From the NCBI RefSeq assembly GCF_000003815.2, contig NC_049991.1:13885612-13949611 (forward strand): DNA of 64,000 nt, in the 5' to 3' direction. Source of the stretch: Branchiostoma floridae (Eukaryota > Chordata > Leptocardii > Amphioxiformes > Branchiostomatidae). The notes beneath the pieces are model-generated. The model saw nothing but the letters and a program-made list of their open reading frames with translations. It was not told where the DNA came from and made no database searches. Shown here in pieces: positions 36,501 through 44,069 of this stretch. Position 1 is the stretch's first letter, and each line of letters begins with the position of its first letter. The translations under genes were made by a program, and so were the position numbers.

Positions 36501-38207
36501 AGTGTTCACTACTCTAGTGGAACCTATTTTACTATATGGTGCTGAAACCTGGACATTTACTTGTCAACTCCAGAACAGATTAGATGGGACTTACAGAAAG
36601 TTACTTCGCAGGGCAAGTAGTTATTGACGTAGGAAAGATGTTTAGAAAATAACGACCTTATAGAAAGGGGTGGATATCACGATGCCAACATGACAACATG
36701 AGACTGTTCATGAAAAGAAGTGAGCCTGATTTTACTGTTGAACACAGTCGGAATTAATGAGACTGTTAATACATGTCAAAGCTAATTCAACTACTGGTGC
36801 ATACCATGTCTATTCAATTAGAAAATTGGCCTACGTAACTTCAGTTGAACACAATCGTTATGATGTTTTGTATATCGATTAATTGAATAGTGAAAGGCAT
36901 TTATTATGCTGTAATAATTACAAGCTAAGAACGGGTCATAGTGAAAAATGTGGCATCCTACTACATCTACAACATGATGGGTAATGAATGTAGTTTTTAG
37001 TTTTTCTCGCTTCGTAAGACAGTTGTGAATTCGTATTTAAAGACAGATGAAGCTTAATTAATTAATATATGTAATATCTTTCAGCTGCTGGCGTCAAGCC
37101 AAGATCTCGTGTTTACGGCAACTGACTTTGACCAAATGGACGCGATCAGGGACACAGTTCTGGATGCCGTCTGTGAAGGTACATCAACGTTTGTCGTTAA
37201 CAGATGGATGTTTACTGTACATATAAGGCAGCATGGGGTCGTAAAAAATGCTATGAATTATATATCTGGAGCTGAGTCCCAGGTTACCTCAAAATATCGA
37301 TCCCAATACCTGCTATACATCATCAAAACCGGGGATTCCAACGGTGACTATCAAAAGTACAGAGGCAGACTCACTTACATCTCGACTCAAATGTACAAAG
37401 CAATGCACCTGGAGGATTTCGCTCACATATTGGTGTCTTCTCACAGGGCAAGAACGCCGCGACATCGCGTGGGAGATTGACTCCACCCTGCAGTTCCTGA
37501 AGGACTCGGCAGTGGAGCTGGTGGACAACCTGGAGAGGGTGAAGGAGCAGCGCCTGGTGGGGCGCGACATTGATGAGGACGAGTACGTGGCCGTCCAGCT
37601 GAAGGAGGTAAGCTTCGGGAGAGCGTCGTATTTTGTATTCTGTAAAGCAGGTCCTACGATAGCAGAAGATAGTATCAAAAGCTGACAGGGAAGTGAAGCT
37701 GGCCCAGAGTTTGTATGCAACCGGAGCCTGTCTCGGACCCCCTTCAATTTCCGGCTATACTCATTGGCCAGCTTTGATACTACTATCTTATGGCACCTTA
37801 GAATCTGCTTGGAGATTACGTCTTTTGATAACCGAGCGGGAAAAACGATTTCATCAAATTTTGTTACTACTACAGAGAATAGCTTACATGAAAACTATGC
37901 TACTGGCTGTGACAAAGGCTATTGAAAACTGTGTAACACTTTGTACGCAAATGCAGGAGCAAAACCACTTTTTCAAACAAGCTTCATGGTTTCATTCTTG
38001 CCTGTTTCAAATACGATGAAGCATTGACGGTCCGTGGTTCTGTTGCAGGCCCTGGATGCCCTGTTTGGGCTGGAGGCTCGGTTGGAGAAGAGGGCAGAGA
38101 ACGAAGGCAGCGGGGTCATGGAGGATCTGCTCAAACTTGGCAATCAGCTGGACCACATCCGGGACATTGCCGTGCCCCTGGAACTCAAAGAAGTTCCCGA
38201 GTTTTAA
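7919..38207 (+). CDS. Gene A: giant secreted multi-lectin mosaic protein (about 3,402 aa, 50 exons)
   Basis: Fifty exons with GT donors and AG acceptors join into one frame of 10,209 nt ending in TAA at 38205-38207. Modules in order: signal peptide; N-terminal region with His-rich tail; CTL, CWKD, CWKD, F5/8C, linker, F-type lectin; the same set again; CTL; WSC; hevein-like; linker; six tectonin repeats; F5/8C; CTL; Gly linker; hevein-like; Gly linker; six tectonin repeats; F5/8C; CTL; Thr/Glu linker; VWA; acidic helical tail. Every junction between modules is phase 1, the classic exon-shuffling phase. No transmembrane segment is visible, so it should be secreted. Known families imply binding of mannose-type sugars, fucose, chitin-like and bacterial glycans, and protein ligands through VWA; a role in matrix, mucus or innate immunity is inference. 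The start codon was chosen because it opens a signal peptide and is conserved in gene B. I know of no named orthologue. Confidence 0.85.
8547..8749 (+). repeat. (CT)n-rich microsatellite in intron 2
   Basis: About 200 nt of TCTC/CCTC tract with few interruptions. The matching intron of gene B has a polypyrimidine tract running into the 379-N gap, so the gap is probably this repeat failing to assemble. Open frames through the tract (Leu/Ser-rich or Arg/Glu-rich) are artefacts. Confidence 0.9.
9085..9215. repeat. Interspersed repeat in intron 3 (GTTAGACATCCAGGCA family)
   Basis: Begins near GTTAGACATCCAGGCAAAAG, continues with ACTCAAGCACCTGGATATG, and ends with TCGTCAGTGACACTAAAGTG. Copies occur at 48032-48156 (same intron of gene B) and, as an inverted pair, at 33548-33695 and 33845-33968. 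The family is unknown to me; it is non-coding. Confidence 0.65.
9846..10611 (+). CDS. Gene A exons 5-6: C-type lectin domain 1 (aa 117-253)
   Basis: Exons 9846-10117 and 10473-10611. This is a long-form CTL fold with six or more cysteines: [20 protein letters not shown], then [47 protein letters not shown] and FICQIG. EPN is the calcium-site-2 motif of mannose/GlcNAc/fucose-type lectins. The partner motif reads WDD where WND is usual, so calcium and sugar binding is likely but not certain. The intron splits the domain between the DG strand and the EPN loop at phase 0; the outer borders are phase 1. Confidence 0.9.
11000..11332 (+). CDS. Gene A exon 7: Cys-rich 'CWKD' module 1 (aa 254-364)
   Basis: A single phase 1-1 exon. 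After a short lead ([18 protein letters not shown]) comes [51 protein letters not shown] and WANDVYRI. I have seen this module, with GCWKD near the start and WANxVYxI at the end, in amphioxus and cnidarian extracellular proteins but cannot name a formal family. Spacing of GC[WY]xD, RA, KC and RG resembles WSC domains, so a distant relation is possible. Ligand unknown. Confidence 0.7.
11487..11786 (+). CDS. Gene A exon 8: Cys-rich 'CWKD' module 2 (aa 365-464)
   Basis: A phase 1-1 exon encoding [66 protein letters not shown] and [11 protein letters not shown]. It parallels exon 7 closely along its whole length but lacks the GPGDNTGC lead. The second unit (exon 16) and gene B carry nearly identical copies, which suggests constraint, recent duplication or gene conversion. 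Confidence 0.7.
   Translation: MRTQSISPWDVGRTHRIGPLPLSKGRIAAWMVNTAVEKMPSTNATRWPKLRAMPCSPFRTVDSAGRRPTHKVPTTSLGDQRHARQTAREEAGRTKSTES
12224..12685 (+). CDS. Gene A exon 9: F5/8C-like (discoidin fold) module 1 (aa 465-618)
   Basis: One phase 1-1 exon of 462 nt. Key pieces are [66 protein letters not shown] and [10 protein letters not shown], the pattern of coagulation factor 5/8 type C domains: a jelly roll in which surface loops bind sugars, lipids or proteins. Length (about 150 aa) is normal. Ligand cannot be predicted. Gene B keeps only the last 28 nt of such an exon. Confidence 0.8.
12878..12913 (+). CDS. Gene A exon 10: 36-nt linker micro-exon (aa 619-630)
   Basis: A phase 1-1 micro-exon encoding [13 protein letters not shown] between F5/8C and F-type lectin. 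Its acceptor (TTCTTAG) and donor (GTATGT) are both conserved in exon 18 (17747-17782), and a related linker, [15 protein letters not shown], forms exon 26. The single cysteine may pair outside the linker. Confidence 0.75.
13263..14035 (+). CDS. Gene A exons 11-12: F-type lectin (fucolectin) domain 1 (aa 631-770)
   Basis: Exons 13263-13507 and 13861-14035, joined at phase 0 (GFK|VYVGDN). [55 protein letters not shown] and [11 protein letters not shown] are the hallmarks of the animal F-type lectin fold known from eel fucolectin. The fucose-binding sequence motif HX26RXDX4R is present exactly (His of SCTHT; Arg and Asp of NRLD; Arg of CSER), with the CC pair inside it. So an intact L-fucose site with its disulfide is predicted. 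Confidence 0.92.
14348..14984 (+). CDS. Gene A exons 13-14: C-type lectin domain 2 (aa 771-906)
   Basis: Exons 14348-14616 and 14846-14984. Nearly the same protein as CTL 1, with EPNN and WDDDTC; small changes are QRYDGTC and KTEMLD. It starts the second copy of the [CTL, CWKD, CWKD, F5/8C, linker, F-lectin] unit, about 4.5 kb after the first. Introns around it match those of CTL 1 and CTL 3. Confidence 0.9.
15399..16465 (+). CDS. Gene A exons 15-16: 'CWKD' modules 3 and 4 (aa 907-1116)
   Basis: Exons 15399-15728 and 16166-16465, both phase 1-1. Module 3 matches exon 7 ([32 protein letters not shown]) with small indels of whole codons near QLEDSRL and in GCAGDGEGG. Module 4 is almost identical to exon 8. 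Whole-codon indels indicate that the frame is under selection. Confidence 0.75.
17093..17782 (+). CDS. Gene A exons 17-18: F5/8C-like module 2 and linker (aa 1117-1282)
   Basis: Exon 17093-17554 repeats exon 9 with few changes ([33 protein letters not shown]). Micro-exon 17747-17782 repeats the [13 protein letters not shown] linker. The intron between them and the roughly 340 nt after the micro-exon are nearly identical by eye to the first unit, so this repeat is recent or has been homogenised. Confidence 0.8.
18121..18887 (+). CDS. Gene A exons 19-20: F-type lectin domain 2 (aa 1283-1422)
   Basis: Exons 18121-18365 and 18713-18887. Protein sequence is the same as F-type lectin 1 throughout the parts I compared, including the HX26RXDX4R fucose motif, CC pair and LCEVQVFGG end. 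Two tandem fucose sites roughly 650 residues apart would allow bivalent binding (inference). Confidence 0.92.
19154..19924 (+). CDS. Gene A exons 21-22: C-type lectin domain 3 (aa 1423-1558)
   Basis: Exons 19154-19422 and 19786-19924. Third close copy of the long-form CTL, with EPNN, WDDDTC and small changes ([25 protein letters not shown]). It begins a third, partial copy of the upstream unit; the following exon starts like a CWKD exon but turns into a WSC domain. Confidence 0.9.
20332..21050 (+). CDS. Gene A exons 23-24: WSC domain (aa 1559-1667)
   Basis: Exons 20332-20496 and 20889-21050, both phase 1-1. After the lead [16 protein letters not shown] come [59 protein letters not shown] and SVYRL. 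This is a canonical eight-cysteine WSC domain (named from yeast cell-wall stress sensors; also in polycystin-1 and fungal glucanases), a putative carbohydrate binder. Its lead peptide is shared with CWKD exons 7 and 15, so the two exon types share a 5' end. The only WSC in the window. Confidence 0.9.
21620..21993 (+). CDS. Gene A exons 25-26: hevein-like Cys-rich module 1 and Gly linker (aa 1668-1741)
   Basis: Exon 21620-21799 encodes [43 protein letters not shown]: eight cysteines with the CC-x5-C-x6-C core and the CCSxxxWCGxT pattern of hevein-type (chitin-binding type 1, CBM18) domains. The aromatic positions read Tyr and Trp, with His for the last one. Spacing after the sixth cysteine (C-x-C-x2-C) is shorter than in plant hevein, so I call it hevein-like. 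Micro-exon 21952-21993 encodes [15 protein letters not shown]. Chitin or GlcNAc binding is inferred. Confidence 0.65.
22514..24736 (+). CDS. Gene A exons 27-30: six tectonin repeats, predicted propeller 1 (aa 1742-2001)
   Basis: Exons 22514-22744, 23086-23241, 24039-24269 and 24575-24736, all phase 1-1. They carry two, one, two and one repeats: [119 protein letters not shown]. Each has the VWGVNxxxxVYxRxG tectonin signature. Six blades is the number in tachylectin-1/L6 and fish-egg lectin, which bind bacterial or glycan ligands, so a complete beta-propeller is predicted. Confidence 0.88.
23685..23768. repeat. Inverted repeat in intron 28
   Basis: CCTGGGTACCGTCCTCCGT is followed after about 45 nt by ACGGAGGATGGTACCCAG in reverse complement. 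It looks like the two ends of a small non-autonomous DNA element with almost no body. No target duplication was established. Confidence 0.5.
24770..25165 (+). mobile_element. Degenerate transposon-like segment in intron 30
   Basis: A 127-codon open frame (24775-25158) includes [13 protein letters not shown], which resembles the (L)xYINDLP motif of LINE reverse transcriptases, but the catalytic aspartate pair that should follow is not visible. Its 3' part, AACGACCACTGTAGCCTTCT, resembles a dispersed repeat I associate with marine invertebrate transposons. No function is proposed. Confidence 0.35.
25272..26121 (+). CDS. Gene A exons 31-32: F5/8C-like module 3 (aa 2002-2152)
   Basis: Exons 25272-25531 and 25929-26121, with a phase 0 intron inside the domain right after [13 protein letters not shown]. 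Pieces [54 protein letters not shown] and [13 protein letters not shown] align with modules 1 and 2, which are intronless there. Module 3 is clearly more diverged. Confidence in the exon ends is good because both neighbours keep frame. Confidence 0.8.
26640..27041 (+). CDS. Gene A exon 33: C-type lectin domain 4 (aa 2153-2286)
   Basis: An entire CTL in one phase 1-1 exon, unlike CTL 1-3 and 5. [70 protein letters not shown] and KKYLCERG are visible. It has EPN and the standard WND calcium-site motifs, so a mannose-type calcium-dependent site is well supported. It closes the first tectonin block. Confidence 0.92.
27460..27546 (+). CDS. Gene A exon 34: Gly-rich linker (aa 2287-2315)
   Basis: A phase 1-1 exon encoding [20 protein letters not shown] followed by [10 protein letters not shown]. 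Low-complexity flexible spacer. Acceptor CTATGATAG and donor GTTTGC are ordinary. It separates CTL 4 from the second hevein-like module. Confidence 0.7.
28056..28238 (+). CDS. Gene A exon 35: hevein-like Cys-rich module 2 (aa 2316-2376)
   Basis: A phase 1-1 exon encoding [52 protein letters not shown]. All eight cysteines of module 1 are kept, again with CC-x5-C-x6-C. Two donors in phase fit (after 28232 or 28238); I chose GTAAGC at 28239 as the stronger. A second AG just downstream of the chosen acceptor would break the frame. Confidence 0.65.
28583..28990 (+). CDS. Gene A exon 36: long Gly-rich linker from a GGA minisatellite (aa 2377-2512)
   Basis: A phase 1-1 exon of 408 nt, nearly all Gly with Ala, Ser, Ile and Thr, including repeated GAIGGGG and GSIGGGG units, ending [10 protein letters not shown]. 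At DNA level it is a GGAGGAGGAGCAATA-type minisatellite, likely length-variable between individuals. The long antisense Pro-rich and Leu-rich frames over it are artefacts. It should act as an extended spacer between the hevein-like module and the second propeller. Confidence 0.7.
29187..31266 (+). CDS. Gene A exons 37-40: six tectonin repeats, predicted propeller 2 (aa 2513-2779)
   Basis: Exons 29187-29417, 29874-30032, 30440-30694 and 31111-31266, again with two, one, two and one repeats: [116 protein letters not shown]. Exon sizes (231, 159, 255, 156) parallel block 1 (231, 156, 231, 162). A complete second six-bladed propeller of the tachylectin-1/fish-egg-lectin type is predicted. Confidence 0.88.
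31660..32115 (+). CDS. Gene A exon 41: F5/8C-like module 4 (aa 2780-2931)
   Basis: A single phase 1-1 exon. [72 protein letters not shown] and [10 protein letters not shown] are visible. It lacks the internal intron of module 3 and is closer in structure to modules 1 and 2. Confidence 0.82.
32566..33299 (+). CDS. Gene A exons 42-43: C-type lectin domain 5 (aa 2932-3066)
   Basis: Exons 32566-32775 and 33105-33299, split at phase 1 after FWIGLNDEG, a different intron position from CTL 1-3. [52 protein letters not shown] and KFICEQG are present. EPN and WND are both intact. It closes the second tectonin block, mirroring CTL 4. Confidence 0.92.
33548..33968. repeat. Inverted pair of interspersed repeats with a 57-bp perfect palindrome (intron 43)
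   Basis: The repeat seen in intron 3 occurs here forward (33548-33695: GTTAGACATCCAGGTA .. CGTCAGTGACACTGAAGTGA) and reversed (33845 on: CACTTCAGTGTCACTGACGA). Inside the second arm, 33911-33967 is a perfect palindrome: a 28-nt arm beginning CTCAAGCAACTGGATATGG, one central G, then its exact reverse complement. Confidence 0.8.
34073..34213 (+). CDS. Gene A exon 44: Thr/Glu-rich repeat linker (aa 3067-3113)
   Basis: A phase 1-1 exon encoding [20 protein letters not shown] and further [15 protein letters not shown] units, ending EVIQIPG. The alternating Thr-Glu-Thr-His pattern suggests an extended, possibly O-glycosylated stalk before the VWA domain (inference). The 3' part of this exon is what gene B reuses in its chimeric exon. 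Confidence 0.75.
34583..37178 (+). CDS. Gene A exons 45-48: von Willebrand factor A domain (aa 3114-3296)
   Basis: Exons 34583-34791, 35149-35262, 35790-35921 and 37085-37178 with phase 0 internal introns. The MIDAS metal site is complete: DGSKS, the Thr of [11 protein letters not shown], and the Asp of [43 protein letters not shown] and [14 protein letters not shown] are typical of matrilin/collagen VI-type VWA. About 180 aa, full length. Such domains bind protein ligands through a divalent cation. Confidence 0.93.
35941..36616 (+). mobile_element. Degenerate LINE fragment in intron 47 of gene A
   Basis: Frames on the plus strand contain [16 protein letters not shown] and [23 protein letters not shown], the C-terminal region downstream of LINE reverse transcriptases (same type as the element at 44070-45045), broken by frameshifts. 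In gene B the flanks run together (AGAAGTAATTATTGACGT), and AAGTACTTATT and CAAGTAGTTATT flank the insert, suggesting a target duplication. Confidence 0.65.
37447..38207 (+). CDS. Gene A exons 49-50: acidic helical C-terminal tail (aa 3297-3402)
   Basis: Exons 37447-37607 and 38049-38207 (TAA stop). [40 protein letters not shown] and [19 protein letters not shown], then [20 protein letters not shown] are rich in Leu, Glu and Arg with heptad-like spacing, so a coiled-coil or helical oligomerisation segment is likely. No named domain. Gene B has the same tail minus nine residues. No GPI or membrane signal follows. Confidence 0.85.
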
Positions 38208-39480
38208 GAGATGTTTGATTGATCGATTGATTGATTGATTGTTTTTTGTTTGTTGATTCATCCATAAATCATGTAATCTGTATCTCTGTGATATTTCGTG
38301 TGACCATGACCTCTTTCCTCATCACCCTGTTGATAGGTATTTCATGGCATGAATGAAGAAAGAATCAAACAAACAAAATAAAGGATCAAGCAAGCAATCA
38401 ACATAAAGAAGAACTGTTTTTAATAGACAGATAGTAGTAGCGGTGCGGCATGGACAAAAATTGTTTTTGCCATTAGATTGGCCAAGTAGAGGATGGCGAC
38501 TTTTATAGAAGTTACGTTGTAGTACTTAAGTTTATGAACAAGTTTGACAAGCTGACCCTTATGATATCGCACAGGAGAAGCTGACAAAGGAAGTTTAGGA
38601 TACTTTTCGATCGATAGTTGCTCAGGTGACTAATATATGTAATTATAGAGGGGCGCGTGTTTATAAAGAATGAAATATGTGATTTAGTTTAGGCAGACGA
38701 AACAAATGTGGATCAACGCAGAAATAAGGATAATGATAAAGGAGTCTAGGTCTACATCATGCTGGAAGTAAGTTCTAGGTGACTCTTCTGTATCAATTAG
38801 TTTTCAGTTCAGCACCATTAGAAACTCTGTCCGCAAGATAGTGTTGCTTACGACATATTCTCCCACTCTGTTTGGACAACAGCATTAGGCGCTTTCCAAG
38901 TATATAGGCTAGCTCGGTCGTACAACCACCACCACCGTCCTCAGTATTCCGTCAGTCCCTTGAATAGTTGCTGAATCCAAAGATTGACTGTACTTGTTAG
39001 GAATTTATTGTCGCCCTTTCTGTAAGCCACGCCACTGCACGACTATATATGCTGTTATATGACAGGTGATAGGGTCTGTCTGACCAATAAAATTTGTTGT
39101 GGAACTCTGGTGTCATGTGTTTTTGTTAACTAGCCCAGGGACTTATCATGTATATATTTCAAACTACGATGAACGATATTACTGTGATATACCTTACGAT
39201 ACATTATCGGCGATTGTGGACGTTCTTTATACAGATTTGACTTTGGTAGGGTTAGTTGAGACAATCGAGAAAATGTTATTTGGTGGAAAACGCGGGGAAA
39301 TTGGCCAGTTTGCGTTTAGTTTTGATACGTAAGTTTGACAGTGGCGAGAATAACTTACTGTTAAAATGTTACATTTTTGCCCAGGGGTGACTTGGAACAG
39401 TCCAATGTTGCGTGGGAATGGGTATGGCTGAAATATGCTGTATTTGCACCCAAGCAAATGTCGGCCTTTCTAGTTCAATG
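38208..39480 (+). other. 3' flank of gene A, homologous to that of gene B
   Basis: Starts with a TTGA/GATT microsatellite (about 38216-38245). The stretch up to about 39260 matches 55805-56925 block by block (for example AGTAGTAGCGGTGCGG and GACAGGTGATAGGGTCTG), after which similarity stops; this marks the right end of the duplicated unit. No further open frame of note. Confidence 0.7.
38377..38382 (+). terminator. Polyadenylation signal of gene A
   Basis: AATAAA, 170 nt after the stop codon. It is conserved in gene B at 55984-55989 within the same context (ATAAAGGATCAAGCAAGCAA). The cleavage site cannot be read. Confidence 0.6.
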
Positions 39481-40440
39481 TAATGTTCCTATGGTAATCT
39501 TTTCCGCTGTGTTCAAATTTTCAATTTACCCTGGTATAAAACAACCTCAAAGGGACAGGGTGGGCCCTAACTTTCGATTAGGGTTCAGGACAGGACAAGA
39601 GGCGGAAAGCAGTTCTAATAAGGCCTATTTGGGGCCCCTATGTAGACAGATATATTCTGGATGGTGGCGACTGTACCAGTATGTTTTTTCCTCACAGAGA
39701 GTTAGACAAGTCTATGTCTCTAATGATGCATTTGTTATACCCTATGATTCGGATAAAGACCTCGACTACCGTGGGAAAGGCGAGGCCTTGGGATGATGCG
39801 TCAATGACCAATAGACTTGTTCTGACCCTCAGCACCTCAGGTCTGAAGTCAAGACATCAATTATATCTAGTTGTCAACAGGTACAGCTCAGGACAAAATA
39901 GGAGGATCATAATCATCACATGTTGCTAGTGCTCAACTGATGTCGATATGAATAAGTTATATTTCCCCTACAGACGTTAGCCTGAATACGTTGAAACAAA
40001 CTTGCGACTGTAAGTAATTCAATGTAATGTTCCTTTGGTAATCTTTTCCGCTGTGTTCAAATTTTAAACTTACCCTGGTATAAAACAACCTCAAAGGGAC
40101 AGGGTGGGCCCTAACTTTCGATTAGGGTTCAGGACAGGACAAGAGGCGGAAAGCAGTTCTAATAAGGCCTATTTGGGGCCCCTATGTAGACAGATATATT
40201 CTGGAAGGTGGCGACTGTACCAGTATGTTTTTCCTCACAGAGAGTTAGACAAGTCTATGTCTCTAATGATGCATTTGTTATACCCTATGATTCGGATAAA
40301 GACCTCGACTACCGTGGGAAAGGCGAGGCCTTGGGATGATGCGTCAATGACCAATAGACTTGTTCTGACCCTCAGCACCTCAGGTCTGAAGTCAAGACAT
40401 CAATTATATCCAGTTGTCAGCAGGCGTCCTTAACTGACAC
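39481..40440 (+). repeat. Tandem repeat pair, period about 544 bp
   Basis: Blocks starting at 39481 and 40025 (TAATGTTCCTNTGGTAATCT) run nearly identical for about 400 nt (GGGTGGGCCCTAACTTTCGA; CCTATTTGGGGCCCC), ending in the block that also opens this window at position 1. Open frames within it shift between the two copies, so it is not coding. It lies at the left end of duplicated copy B. Confidence 0.8.
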
Positions 40441-42672
40441 GAGTCGGAACAGACGAGAAGGACAATAAGCATCACATGTTGCTGATATTCAGCTGATATA
40501 TGATATCGATATGAGTCAGTGAATATTCACCCAGTAGGTGTTAAGCTTAACGTTTAAAATTCATGCATATGACTGTAAGTAAGTCAGTGTAAATATTCTT
40601 GGAGAATCTTGGTGATTGGAAGTGATCTACCGTTGACCTTCTCATTCCTCTTTTGAGTAGTATTCCAGGAGCCAAGGGCATCATGTAAACTAGTTAAAAC
40701 GACAAAGTAAACCACTATTCTGAACAAAGCTTACACCAAAGAAATCAAACCAAAGACCCCCTTCTTGACATCCTACCCTTCACCCAGCACGTACTATCAG
40801 TGTTTGTCAAATAACGCGACTTTGAGCATCCATCAATACAACATGTATAACCATGACCTGGTATTGCCCTCATGATGAAGGCCAAGTTAAGAGTTAGCTA
40901 CCCATATTGTCTTTCTCTTAGCCAGTTCTGCACCCAAATCAAAATGTAAACCAGACCTGTAAACCATATGTATGTAATATACAAATAAGCACACTTACAA
41001 TGTACAAGCGTGGAAACGAAAACAAAAATATACTGGAAAAAAATAGACAGCAGGCAATGAATCAGTTGGCGTCCTGAGACGTATTATGTGACATCGCTTG
41101 TGCTATTTAAATGCGTCCATTGCAGGATATGCGAGCTTCAAAATATTTAAGATTGGAGATCTGATGGCAAATTGACTGATGGGACAATTGGACCTGTTGT
41201 GGGTACCCCCAAAAATACCCTCCAGCAGAGTTATATAATAGAGACTCACTTGTCAGCATATAGCCGTCTCACTGGTGGTGCTGCGCGTCACTTGCTGGCG
41301 CGGTCAGGTTGAGGGACAAGTCTCCAGTCAGCCACACAACCTGAGGTCTTTCACAACCTCGGCACTTTCCCACCAAAGACTGAGGTGAAAACATCTCCTT
41401 TTCTGCTTAAAGCGCTTTCACTGACAACCTGCGATTTTAAGTCATAGGAATTTTTTTATCAGGCTGTGGCATAACTGACCGCCGAAGGTTTAAAAGTTGG
41501 TTGGCGCTACTACTATTATATAAGATCTGTTTTCTTTGAAGATTTTCTGTCGGAGACCTGTGCATAAGGTATGTGAACGGACTTGAATAATTCAGAAGTT
41601 TCTTACTTTACGCATAGCGGTAACGAAGTCATATCGGTACACGAGACGCGCACAAGGACTCGCTACACTGGGCTTTCCTTTCACGAATATCTTATTAAGC
41701 ATAAGTTATGAGTTTCCAACTTTTGGAAGAGTTGTCGCAAAGTCCACTATGGCGGTTTAATCCACCTGTAGTATGGCAGATGGAGACCATTGTCCGAATG
41801 TACGGCAGACGATTAGCCTGCATTGTACAGGTACGTGTGTGCTGCGTACGGCCGCCCGCCCGGTGGATTGCAAGGCCCTGTCACCGGCCGTCTGTTTGGC
41901 ATTGAAATGTGATGAAGTGAAAGCGCTTCAATCGTCTTCCATTTGTTCCCGGAGGTATTGAAGGACTTTTCTGTAAGTGTTTATTGTTCATGAAGGACTT
42001 TTCTGTAAGTGTTTATTGTTCATTAAGTTCATGACACTGTTTCTCCCCCCGTACGCATGTCCGAACGTTTTTGCGTCGGTGTGTGTTTGTCCACTTTTTA
42101 CACTTGCCCAATCACGTGCGTCATGATAATGTAGAGACAATTAAGAGATTTTGTTTACACATTTTAATCCGCTGCAGCCTCACGTGATAGACCGCGCAAA
42201 ATGTCTATATGTACTTGACAAACACGTTAACATTTTACGACTTAGATGTATTCTGTGTGAAACAAAACATGTCTTGGTTGTATTGTAATCTGTTGACGCT
42301 TGAGGGTCGTGTGGTCATGGTTAGTTCCCGAATATGTAAAATTAATGGGTAACGGTTTTGAAGCAGACCTTTATGTTCCAATTGCAATGCCCAGTACAAC
42401 AAATCTTTCTGTAGCAAGTTTTGAGGTGTCAGCCGAAAGGAATGTTGTTGGATACCTTGCGCTACGCACAGCGCTTCCAGGGAGAGTTGGTCCCGACCCC
42501 AGGTCGAGGTAAGCCTCGGGCGCTGTAAAAGGTCCCCTTTCTACTAGCCGGCGATGGCTGAGCGATCAAAATTGGATGTACTTGAAATGATGCAGACTTT
42601 TATGTTTTCATCATCACCGAAACAAACAACAACTTGCGGTCAAAGTGAAATGCTAAGAGAGGCGAGTAGAAC

Positions 42673-42758
42673 TCGGCCCCCGGGATTCGAACCCGCCCGC
42701 CAGTTAAAAAACGAACGCCGCTGACCACTAATCCAAAAGGTCCGGACCAGCTAGTTGG
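42673..42758 (-). mobile_element. tRNA-derived SINE head (copy B)
   Basis: Minus-strand B-box GGGTTCGAATCCCGGGGGCC and a degenerate A-box, in the same context as 3789-3865. The cloverleaf is even less intact here. Confidence 0.55.
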
Positions 42759-44069
42759 CCTGTTCAGTTGGTGGCGCTTGAACCCCACTGTTACACTGCT
42801 CCCTCTTTTGTTGAGATTCTCCCTCGAATCCCAAAGTTCGATGCCCCGTACGGCACATCTTGTCATTACACACAGGGTCGGCATGGGGGTGAAACGCCCA
42901 ACAGACGAATAGAAACATTTTTCTATCTACAGTACCTCTTCCAAGCTGTGTTTTGATTGTGTTCGGTATGACGAGCAGTATTGTCTGAGCCCAGTCAACT
43001 AAACTTAACTCATGACGTTACCACCTCGCACCTGGACAATTGGACGTTGAAGATAGCATCTTTGATCAACTAATTCAATCATTCTAACGCAGAAAACTGC
43101 TAAAAGTCAGAGTACGAAAGGAAGGGTTCCATCAACCCTTTAATGGAAGGTTCATGTTGCCGTACTTACCCTGTGACGCACCTCTAGCCCCTGGCGTCTT
43201 CGCATTAACCAACTCAACTAACAGAAGGATCGCAACATGCCAGCAATTAACTAGCGCATTTGTTTGTTTATTTGTTTGTTTAATCGCATTCATCTTAATT
43301 CTTCTAACGTCTTCTTCTGTGTAGTACGACAGAGTGAGGAAGGGTTCTAGATCTATAGAGACAAAAGGTAACAAACACAGGCCACTTCTGCCAACCTCAA
43401 ACTTCACCTCCTCTTCATGACTACTACAGACTGCGATCGACGAGCGAGTGATGACCAACCAAATATTTGGCAGATCACTCGAGCTCATAGATCGAAACTA
43501 CTTTTTCACGTTCTGTGTGTTTTATAGACATTATCTTTTAAATATGGATTGAAAACGAAATGGGCCCCTCGTTTAGTAATCGGTTGTGCATTTAATTAAT
43601 GAGAGAGTTGACAATCAGCTGGAAACCCGTTAGGAGGTAATCGGCCGTGTGCGACTGGACGTCGGATGGTTGGGAGTAGGTTCGGAAGCATTCGGGGCTC
43701 GGTTGGGAGTAAGTATAGTACAGGTTAAAAGATGGGCGTTGTCTAAAACTGGCCAGACTACTTTCAGCACCCTACCAACAACCTTGGTTAGGACAGCGTC
43801 TGGGGAAGGTTCTGAATGTGTGGTAACGGCATTTAGAACCAGCAGTTTGTTTTAGAAAATTTGATGAAAATTTGCCTAAAATTTGTCTCAAATGCCAGCA
43901 GAGTTTGGACGCCGACAAATAAGCCGCCCATGTAGAAATAAGGCACGGTGAACTGACTCATACCTACCCAAGGGGCAAATTTCTCAATTCCAACTGTTTA
44001 ATTACACGTGAATAACGTCAAGTAACTGCTCACGTATTATATAATTTGGAGTCCACTTCGTGTAGTGAT

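Noticed and set aside
39377-40433. Two related open frames of 139 and 109 codons in the 544-bp tandem repeat
   Set aside because: The shared nucleotides are read in frames that shift between the copies (FSSQRVRQVYVS against FPHRELDKSMSL), so the protein is not conserved and the frame is incidental.
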